The notes under the pieces: model-generated | What the model saw: the letters and a program-made list of their open reading frames with translations, nothing else | The model's database searches: none | What the model was told of the DNA's origin: nothing | Part shown: positions 56,513 to 64,000 of the stretch, one piece after another | How positions within the stretch are numbered: position 1 is the stretch's first letter | Layout: each line of letters begins with the position of its first letter | Translations under genes and position numbers: made by a program | Source of the DNA: Lactarius indigo | Lineage: Eukaryota > Basidiomycota > Agaricomycetes > Russulales > Russulaceae | Direction of reading: 5' to 3' | Assembly: GCA_025766275.1 (NCBI GenBank) | Contig: JAFKAC010000001.1 | Coordinates: 2,356,001-2,420,000, forward strand | DNA: 64,000 nt

Positions 56513-57260
56513 TCATGCGCCACCGTATTGACCCCGAATGCGGCGCGCTAGATGTATATCACGGGTCATAATTGTTACTCGTTTCGCATGGATGGCACAG
56601 AGGTTCCTGAGGGCACATTATTAAGCGAAAGTACGCTGTGGCTTTAAAATACGCACGCGTCTTCGAATAAATGCACGAGGAATGCTTCGCTAGCTTCCTG
56701 CAAAGCAAGGATCGCGGAGCTCTGCCAACGGAGGCCGGTGTCCCCGTATTCATTCATGTCGGTGGTCATGTCAAGCGCAATCTCGCGCACCTGCCGAGAG
56801 TCAGCAAGTGCCGTCGGAGGGGGAACGAGGAGAGGGGCTGCATACGACGCGAGCAAAGGGGAGCTTGCGCAGGAGCAGGTCCGTGCTTTTTTGGTACTTG
56901 CGGATCTCGCGAAGGGCGACGGTACCTGGTCTGTACCGACGTTTCTTCGCAGCTGCGTCGTGACTCGGAGCGGAATCTCGACCTATGCGACCCATGCCAC
57001 CACGCGTCAATGGCCCACCGTCGCGTGAAAAAAAGGTTCTACATACGCTGTCTCGATGGCCCTGGGCGACGGTCATCGCCACCAACGTCCTCACCGTCCT
57101 CAACACCACGCCCTCTACGCGGGGGCTCTCGTCCGCCTGTAGATTTACGTGCAGTCTGGGAGGTCCTGACGCGCTTCGGTGCAGGCGGCGGTGTCGAGTC
57201 TTGTGGTTCGATGGCGTTTGAATTTCTGCGTTTCTGCTTTCTTTGAACTGTCTGCGCCAT
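56513..57260 (-). CDS. CENPA: Centromeric histone H3 variant (CENP-A / Cse4 / Cnp1)
   Basis: Replaces H3 in centromeric nucleosomes and directs kinetochore assembly. Four exons (57260-57047, 56952-56846, 56790-56657, 56606-56513), all phases matching, 182 aa. The N-tail of about 95 residues is Arg/Pro-rich and unlike H3 ([19 protein letters not shown]). The histone fold starts [41 protein letters not shown], then loop L1 [65 protein letters not shown] and ends QYGGA. Evidence for CENP-A rather than H3: the divergent tail, four introns, extra residues in L1 and the RWQS Trp (as in Cse4 and Cnp1) instead of RFQS, and FLVHLFED. Divergent from the GFD2-like gene with 242 bp between starts. Confidence 0.9.
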
Positions 57261-57502
57261 AATAAAAAAAAACCAAGGACTTTAGAGGGAAGGGAATGGA
57301 CAAGAAGCAAGGGGGGAGACTAGGAGCGTGGGAATGTTGTGTTCCAACAAGTCGAACATTGTCGCGATTTGGTGGACACGTCCTGCGAAGATCTGATTAT
57401 GTAAATATCGTGATCGTGTTCTTCCTTCATGCTCGCACTCAAGAACCCGCAGCTCTGTGACAAGCCGCAGCAACCCACCCTTTCACTTGAACTCCCACAA
57501 CG
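57261..57502. promoter_or_regulatory. Divergent promoter CENP-A / GFD2-like
   Basis: 242 bp between the two outward-facing start codons. An oligo-A tract (plus strand 57,264-57,274) lies just upstream of the CENP-A start. No other motif is obvious. Confidence 0.35.
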
Positions 57503-59196
57503 ATGACAGCCAAAGGCACTACTTTCACAAAGGTAATCCATGGATTTTATAGATACACGGACATATGGTTTGAGTGGTGAGCAGGCGACATTCGGGAAAT
57601 TCGTATATGGTCTTGGTGACATTTCGAGATCGCAGGAACCAAGTCTTGAAATATAAGGAAGATGGTTATGCTCTCAAGGCTATCCTGGCCCATGATGCTC
57701 TTGTTCACCCAGATCATCCCCTGCGCCTTGAGGGCAAGCAGGGGATAGAGCTCAGTATCGGTGCGCCTGCGAAACGGACGAAATAACGTTGTCCTTCGCT
57801 CACAGGCAGACCATCTTCCAGGTACCCTCGAAAATGGCGAGGCACGCCTGCTCTTCTCTTCTGCGCAGGTCGAATACATTCGCTACTGGCTGCACACAAT
57901 GGGTTTCACAAAAGAGCTCATTCCGCTCCCGTATTCCGACTGCCTCCTCACATCCTCGCGTCTGCAAAACCACTCGCCTGTTATCTTTAAGACAGGCGGC
58001 GACCTGCGCAATTCCTTGAAGGTCTCAATCTAATCTAACTCTGCTTCCGGATGATCGGCCCGGCTGACCGAGTCCGTAACTCCCACCACAGATGATTGAC
58101 AAGAACAATCGCAAGCTCAAAGGGTCTGACTCGAATCTCAACGCACGCCGCTTGATGTTCGAGCGTGTAAGATCACTGTGGAGCGAACAGCGTGGTGTAT
58201 GGTGTGCGGTCGACTTCGAAGCTTGGGATCTGGATCATCGCGTCATCACCGAGTTTGGCTGGAGCACGGTGTCTTGGAAAGATGGGGAGCCGGTTGAAGA
58301 TATGGGTCATCTCGTCGTTGCTAAACACCGGACCTACACAAATCACTATATTCCAGAAAACAGAAGAGTGAGTTGGCCCTTCTCATCGTCATTATCGTCC
58401 GGAATTGATGATTTCGCCCCAAGTTTTATCATTACGGCCAGTCAGAGGACGTGACGTTGAAGCAGCTGAGGGAGCGCATCCACAATATGATACAGTCGAC
58501 GAGGAAGCCAGGTCCACTCTTCCTTGTGTTCCACGACAACCACGAAGACCTGAAGTACCTCCGTTCTCCCGAGATAGAGGCTCCTCTCGAGGAACTCTCC
58601 TTCTTCCTCCCCGAGTCGTGCGCAGAGGCCGAAGCGTCCGATACAAACAAAATATACGTCATCGACACGTCTGAGCTTTTCGCAGCGCTGGAGGGCGACT
58701 CGGGCGGTCAGAAGCGTTCGCTCGAGCGGGTATGCCGCCTGCTGCAGATCAAGTCGGAGTTCACACAGCATCTACACAACGCTGGCAACGACGCTCAGGT
58801 AGGTTTTTTTTCCCGTTCTCATTTTCCCGAGCCCAAGTTTGTTGACGGCCGCGATAGTGCACGTATCTAGCTCTCAAGGAAATGGCCGGCGGGGACCCCC
58901 TAGACATGCAACGGACGGCACGATGGCCGCTGCACACAAGCACCAATGGTGGTCTTCGCGTCAGGTTTTCTAAAGAAGACGAGGACAGCGATGCACTACC
59001 TTCCGATGACGACGACGACGAACTCACGGCTGGGCCGTACGATCCCCGGACGGGTAGACTGCGTGAAGGCTGGTCCGAGCGAGTTGCCCGCTTGCAGGAG
59101 AGGTTGGATGGAATACGGGCTGAAGAGGAAAACCCCACGGGCAGCGGAAATGGCCAGCCAGCCGAGACGTCTGTTTCGACTCAGGAAAGTCAATGA
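57503..59196 (+). CDS. GFD2/YDR514C-like protein with RNase H-like fold
   Basis: Member of the fungal Gfd2/YDR514C group, whose C-terminal domain has a DEDDh exonuclease-like fold. Start ATG 57503 (MTAKGTTFTKVIHGFYRYTD). Later blocks: NQVLKYKEDGYALKAILAHD, DHLPGTLENGEARLLFSSAQ, VEYIRYWLHTMGFTKELIPL, then after an intron MIDKNNRKLKGSDSNLNARR, GVWCAVDFEAWDLDHRVITEFG (first acidic motif DFE), FHYGQSEDVTLKQLRERI, PLFLVFHDNHEDLKYLRS (second motif), KIYVIDTSELF, LQIKSEFTQHLHNAGNDAQ (third motif, HNAGNDA). Then ALKEMAGGDPLDMQ and a charged C-terminus ending at 59196. Exon joins between 57,740 and 57,850 remain unresolved. In yeast Gfd2 was found as a multicopy suppressor of an mRNA-export mutant; whether this protein is a nuclease is unknown. 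Confidence 0.75.
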
Positions 59197-59428
59197 TTGT
59201 GAGAAGAAAGTTGTACGACATAATGGATAACTGTCGAAGCCGGGCCGACGGTTCTTATTCTTGACTCATGACTGGATTCTCCCAGCTGATGGAACAACAG
59301 TCCGCGAGAGCGTGAGCAAAGAGGTATTGTATCACGAACATGTCTACGAAAAGGGGCGCAGTGCACTCGTCCCAGTACATTGTAATGCTACCAATTGAGG
59401 ATGTCGCCAGGCATATAAGCTTGAGCGT

Positions 59429-60945
59429 TCAAGAACGTTTAATTTTCTTTTTCTTGACCTCGTTTTCATCATCAGAATCTTCGTCATCGGAGCGTTCGTC
59501 CTTCAACGAGCTGCCGGTAACAGTACTACCAACGATGTCAATTGTTAAACTGCGGGAAACTAAAGAAAGGACATACCGCCAAAGAATACGCCAGATGAGG
59601 TAGTACCAGAAGAGGTTGAGACACTGCAGGAGTAGAATAGGAGTGAAGATCTGCCACTGCATCCACCCAGCCATCCAAACACCCTCTGCTGGCGAGAAAC
59701 TACGCGCCGATTGTCTATACCAGCGGGAGGGATCAGGAAAGTAGTACAAGAGGAATGTCAAAGGTGATACGCACGGAATCAGATCAAAGTCCTTGTACAC
59801 AGACCAGAGCATGACGAGGTTGAGATAGTGACGGAAATACCTGGACGGGGGGGCGAAATGGGCGATAGAATAAGAACGCAAGAAGGACCCTTACGTCCAG
59901 ACCCCGATGAATATAACGAAAACAATATTCTGGGAGTACTCCCAATTGAGATAGTTGAGTACTTTGGTAATCGCCAGGAAAACGTCTGGGATATCCATAG
60001 ATGTGTATACTGCGTTTCCGATGAGCGTCAGGTTGATTCCATAGCTCCACCTGGAAACCGGGTCAGATAAGACACATAAATACATAGACAACCGCTTACC
60101 CTACGAGCCAAAGAGTGACAAGGTGGTGGGCAACGAGCTCCTTGTAGTCTTTGCGCGGTTTCTCAAGACCGGAAAGGAGCACGACGAGTTGCTGACACCA
60201 ATAAGATGCCTGCATTAGATAATAACGCTTGAGCTCGGGAGTCATCTGCCAGTGTGGGTAATCTGTGACACAAGACAGCTGAGTATTCCAGTCTGCTACC
60301 GCTGTCCATAGGGACACGCACCGATCCAGAAGTGTTCACAGTTGTACCACCAGGTTGGGAGGCCGGACATAATTCGGACGCCCCATGCACCGAAAAATGA
60401 GAAATAAAGGATGGCGTAGCCTTGTTCACCGAAGCGAGCAAGCTTTCGCCTTATTGTGGATGCCAAAATAACGAGCAATAGGATAACAGATTCTAAAGAG
60501 AGCGAACTGGCGGACGAAAGAGAAGAATACGACGTTATAGGCGAGGAAGACCAAATCAAGCCAGCCTTTGCGATATCTTGGGTCGGTAATGTCATTCGTC
60601 GGTGAGGGAGTTTGATAAGAGACGAAGAGAAGGGGTGCAAAAGGGCTGGGTGGAGGATGGGTGAACATGAGGGGCGTGAAGATGGTCCAATTAATATGCA
60701 AAAAGACAGGGGATCAACAGCATCCGCAAAGAAGCACCTGATTGACAAACAATCGTGAGCTGGAGTTTGGAAAGCAGGAAGGCATGGATTTGAGACGCAC
60801 TGGGAACGACCACCCAGCGGCCAGTTGTGACATCATTCAAAAAGCCACGAGAAGTGGGTGTGTTGTCTTTGAAGGGGGACCTAGGGCGAGTTTTAATTGT
60901 AGAGTTGCGTTGTCTGCAGAGAATGGTCAGATGACAAGTTAACAT
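59429..60945 (-). CDS. LAG1: Ceramide synthase (Lag1/Lac1 family, TLC domain)
   Basis: ER multi-pass acyltransferase that joins sphingoid base and acyl-CoA. About six exons. N-terminus cytosolic (RPRSPFKDNTPTSRGFLNDV, TTGRWVVVPSASQIHAF); then NWTIFTPLMFTHPPPSPF, DPRYRKGWLDLVFLAYNVVFFSFVRQF, RKLARFGEQGYAILYFSFFGAWGV, LPTWWYNCEHFW, YPHWQMTPELKRYYLMQASYW, KPRKDYKELVAHHLVTLWLVG (the HH catalytic motif of the Lag1 domain), WSYGINLTLIGNAVYTSMDIPDVFLA, YFRHYLNLVMLWSVYKDFDL, EGVWMAGWMQWQIFTPILLLQCLNLFWYYL and an acidic tail with Lys-rich end (DEDSDDENEVKKKKIK) typical of fungal Lag1. The start at 60945 (MLTCHLTILCRQ) is the best in-frame Met but an upstream one is possible. Divergent from REX3. Confidence 0.9.
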
Positions 60946-61194
60946 GCTGCCAAGAAAAGTAAGCAAACGTTTGAGGCACGAGAGGACCAGCGCGGGAGGG
61001 GTCGGCCCTGATGAGATGGCATGAGAGATGATTTTGAAGAGAAAAGAGATAAATACTCGGGTTGGAGGATGCGGGGTTGGTCAGGTTGCATCTTCGAGTC
61101 GAAAAGGAAAGAAAACAAGCCGCGGCATGTTACGAAACAAAGTACGGTCCGTTATATATGCGCACGCGATACCCGTGCTGACACGCCCTTTCTT

Positions 61195-63231
61195 ATGTTC
61201 ACCGTCCGAGGTTTATTCCGCGACGTCCCTTGTCCATCTGACTGCAATTCGTCCTTTTGTTTATTCTCTCATGTAACCGTCCAAGATTCTCAGTCCCAAA
61301 CAATTCCGGCAAAGCGTCCTCCACCAGACCAAGTATCTCGACCTTCTCCTCTCCCTCGACAGATACCGTCGTCATCGTCTCATCCCGAGAATGTGGAGAG
61401 GCCCGCTAAACTCAAACGGGTTGGCCCTCTCCAAAGGTCTGTCGCTGTCCCTACAACGTCATCGTCTTCAACGGTCAGCCTAACCTTGACCCTTGACCCC
61501 ATCGCGTGCCCTAACCTCGTTAACTGGTTGGCTACCTAGACTGGTGTTCCCATCCTCACGATCAATGCCGGTCAGTCAAGGATACCCGTATCAACTCGTC
61601 AGGTATGTCACTCTCGTGTCTGTCAATCCGCAACGTGTCTTCCGCCTGTCTTCGTCCTATCACACGTGCCCTCGGCCTTTTGCTGCATATCCGTCTCTAG
61701 ACTTCTGCGTGCTCACATTTTTCATTCTCATTCTGCACTCTCATATCAAGAACATGTTGAAGTTACTGCACACCAATTTTGTTGCCCTATACGAGGCCAT
61801 TGTTCCTCAAGGTCCCACATTGGCACGTGAGCATGCGCTCCGTCAAGAGCAAGAGGTCTACGAGCGCACCACAAAGGCAACTTATACAAATGTGATCTTT
61901 TCCCGTCTTGTTCTAGCCACTTCAAGCAGTCTCACTTTCCCAGACCGCCAAGACTTCTATTACCAGTCTCAAGCAACGCGAACGCCCGACATCTGTCGCC
62001 CACCCTTCAGTCGGTACTGCGGGGGACCTTGCCCGACGCAGCGAGTCTGACGCTTCGACCAGCCTGCAATCCACCCCATCCCAACTGCAGCCCTTACATC
62101 TCACCCCATCCCGATTACAGCCTTTACTTCTCACTCAAAAAGAACTTCAGCACTGGAATTACATTGTTGACATTCCAGCAGAATGGGGGCCTGGTGGGGA
62201 GTCTCCCAGCGCAGACGGCCAGCTCTTCACCTGCGAGCGTTGCAAGACACCATATGTCGTGCGCCCACTCGATCACGAACCCACTATTGCCCGTGCTTGT
62301 GACTACCATTGGGGAAAACCTCAATATAAACTCATAGGGGGTGGGTCCCTTTACCTCGTTATCTCCCCTATCCAATATCAGTGCCTGCAGGCAAACGTAC
62401 GCGGATCTATGCATGCTGTTCGCTCCCAGCCGATGAACACGCTGATGGCTGCACACGCGGACCACATGTCTTTTACGAGAGCGATCCCGCTCAGCTTCAC
62501 GCGCGCCATCCATTCACCGAGAGTCCACCTATGGCGTCTTCAGCGCTAGAAATTGCCGCGCTTGACTGCGAGATGGTCTATACCACTGGGGGCTTTCGTA
62601 TCGCTCGTATTTCTGTCGTCAATGCTAGTGGCGAGACTGTCTTCGACGAGTTGATCAAGATGGACAGTGGTGTTGAAGTAGTGTGCGTCATCCTCGCCCC
62701 ATTGGGCCTTAGTTCGTGCGTCGCTTACGAAAAAAAAATGCCAGGGACTTGAATACACGCTTCTCGGGTATCCATCCTGGCGAGTACGCCACTCACGCCG
62801 TACTTCCTCTGGAGTCTGTGCGACGCGCATTGGGGCGGCTGATCGGATCGGACACCATCTTGATAGGCCATGCGCTGGATAATGATCTACGAGTGCTGCG
62901 TCTCGTGCATCAGCGCGTCATCGACACCGCCGCACTCTTTCCCCACGCCCGTGGTCCGCCGTACCGCCGAGCGCTGCGTGATCTGTGAGTTCTTCTGATA
63001 TACTCTACTCAATGGGAACCGATGTATCTCATTATCGACCACGATAGGACGAAAGAGTATCTCACCAGGCACATCCAAGGTGGCGAGCGAGGGCACTCGT
63101 CGGTCGAAGATTCGGTCGCGGCTCTCGACCTCGTTAAGTGGTTCGTCCTCAACAAGAAGACAAAACCTGCATTGGTCGCCGTGAGCGGCGGTGGCGGTGG
63201 AGGCAGCCCAGTGGTGGCTTCCAAGGCGTAG
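61195..63231 (+). CDS. REX3: RNA exonuclease 3 (REX3, DEDDh family)
   Basis: 3'-5' exoribonuclease that trims small structured RNAs in yeast. Start ATG 61195 (MFTVRGLFRDVPCP), followed by a CxxC-like N-terminal finger (CPSDCNSSFCLFSH), a Ser/Pro-rich linker, TGVPILTINAGQSRIPVSTRQ, MLKLLHTNFVALYEAIVPQGPTLAREHALRQEQEVYERT, LLLTQKELQHWNYIVDIPAEWG, ERCKTPYVVRPLD, YACCSLPADEHADGCTRGPHVF (metal-binding cysteines), then the nuclease: EIAALDCEMVYTTGGFRIARIS (Exo I), GSDTILIGHALDNDLRVLRLVH (Exo II) and HSSVEDSVAALDLVKWFVL (Exo III, with catalytic His). About eight exons; the stop is at 63229-63231. The domain order and finger are typical of fungal Rex3. Divergent from ceramide synthase. Confidence 0.88.
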
Positions 63232-63414
63232 TTTTATCATCACTGTATCTCATTTGTATTCACCGTTACATTCATTACTATTGCTTGTCGTGAGTTTTCT
63301 GTCGTGCTGCAAGTTTTGGTTGGCACCAACGAGTCGCCTCCAGCTCCATTTTGAGAAACAAGACTAAAACGAGCCAACCTTGTTCCGGCCCGGAAGACTG
63401 CACCTAGACACCCT

Positions 63415-64000
63415 ATGATCAGTTACATTCTCCTCGTCTCGCGCCAAGGAATGTCCTGGACGCGCAACCTGTGACCTGACTTTTGCTGATGGATCCGTCT
63501 TATATAGGCAAAGTGCGCCTTGCCAAATGGTTTGTGACGATGCCAGCCCAAGCAAAAGGCTAAGATTGTCAAAGATGTCACCCAGCTCGTCCTCGCTCGC
63601 CGCACCCGCATGTGCAATTTCTTAGAATACAAGGGTCTGTTTTCGTTTCTGTATGAGGGATCTGATTGACAACAACCAATCTGGGCAGACTCGAAGGTTG
63701 TATATCGGCGATATGCATCCCTGTTTTTCGTAACGGGCATCGGCCAGTTGGACAATGAACTCGTCACGCTAGAGATAATACACAGATACGTTGAAGTACT
63801 GGACCGATATTTCGGGAATGTGCGTCGTGTAACATCTGTCTACGAGTTGGTGGGTTGATTACTGACGAATGTTGGAAAGGTCTGCGAACTGGATCTGTAG
63901 GTTTCTCAGCTATAGGCGCGCAGTGAGCGACATTAAACGTTGTACAGGATCTTCAACTTCAGAAGGCATACGCGGTGAGTTGCCGTGCGACTCTCTGTCC
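63415..64000 (+). CDS. APS1: AP-1 complex sigma subunit (partial)
   Basis: Small subunit of the clathrin adaptor AP-1 at the trans-Golgi and endosomes. The gene runs off the right edge. Exon 1 (63415-63448) reads MISYILLVSRQ; exon 2 from 63508: GKVRLAKWFVTMPAQAKAKIVKDV, TQLVLARRTRMCNFLEYK; exon 3: DSKVVYRRYASLFFVTGIGQ, LDNELVTLEIIHRYVEVLDRYFGN; exon 4: VCELDL; then a last fragment. This is the longin fold with the sigma-1 signature. Two oddities: the first intron would start GAATGT instead of GT (63449), and the last visible exon reads ATC TTC AAC TTC AGA AGG where the family has IFNFQKAYA, so one base seems missing near 63,960 or the splice site differs. The gene may still be functional if these are sequencing errors. 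Confidence 0.85.

Noticed and set aside
1..64000. tRNA, rRNA, CRISPR arrays, bacterial-type operons or terminators
   Set aside because: I found no paired tRNA A and B boxes, no rRNA words and no regular spacer arrays; the window is eukaryotic nuclear DNA.

Overview
The window is a stretch of nuclear DNA from a filamentous basidiomycete, most likely an Agaricomycete. This rests on dense, intron-rich genes (introns mostly 45-80 nt with GT..AG ends and CTNAY-like branch sites), a fused HIS4, a division I chitin synthase, an AP-1 sigma subunit and a CENP-A gene of fungal type. The species cannot be named from sequence alone. All calls were made by reading translations and splice junctions by eye; no database search was run.

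Layout. 1-2 kb: 3' end of Tom20, then a SET-domain protein. 2.1-7.5 kb (minus): a Ser/Pro-rich unknown protein and a CLPTM1-family membrane protein. 7.9-11.2 kb: chitin synthase. 11.4-13.9 kb: a RING-finger protein, a Spo12-like mitotic-exit protein and the GTPase Rheb. 14.3-17.9 kb: cytosolic GH2 beta-mannosidase. 18.1-32.0 kb: three tandem Argonaute genes. 32.1-47.7 kb: a run of metabolic and housekeeping genes (HIS4, PDH E1 beta, an SDR, an amidohydrolase, a membrane alpha/beta hydrolase, NAD-isocitrate dehydrogenase, a conserved unknown, glutamine synthetase, an ERJ5-like J protein). 47.9-54.6 kb: RRN7-like Pol I factor, a coiled-coil unknown, and a protein with an MLKL-like helical N-terminus. 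54.6-56.5 kb is empty. 56.5-64 kb: CENP-A, a GFD2/YDR514C-like protein, ceramide synthase, RNA exonuclease REX3 and the start of the AP-1 sigma gene. Many neighbours are divergent pairs sharing 130-400 bp promoters (CLPTM1/CHS, SPO12/RHEB, AGO-C/HIS4, PDB1/SDR, hydrolase/IDH1, ERJ5/RRN7, CENP-A/GFD2, LAG1/REX3).

The most striking region is the Argonaute array. Three AGO paralogues lie head-to-tail in units of about 5 kb. Between the copies lie broken pieces of the two flanking genes: the 3' end of HIS4 (right flank) next to the 5' end of beta-mannosidase (left flank). This fits tandem duplication of a beta-mannosidase-5'::AGO::HIS4 block followed by loss of the internal HIS4 copies. Only AGO-C, which still faces HIS4 across the original promoter, keeps the slicer residues D-E-D-D. 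AGO-A reads Y-E-K-K and AGO-B reads H-G-T-K at the same places, while the residues that bind the guide 5' end look intact in all three. The locus therefore looks like one slicer plus two expressed-or-dying slicer-dead Argonautes, with the ancestral bidirectional promoter replaced by a HIS4 fragment in the dead copies.

Other points of note are a 3-nt microexon in all three AGO genes, GC-AG introns in HIS4 and in the degenerate AGO copies, an extended loop L1 in CENP-A, a Ser in place of the SET-domain NHSC Asn, a Ser in the Rheb G4 motif, and possible frame or splice defects in RRN7 and the AP-1 sigma gene.
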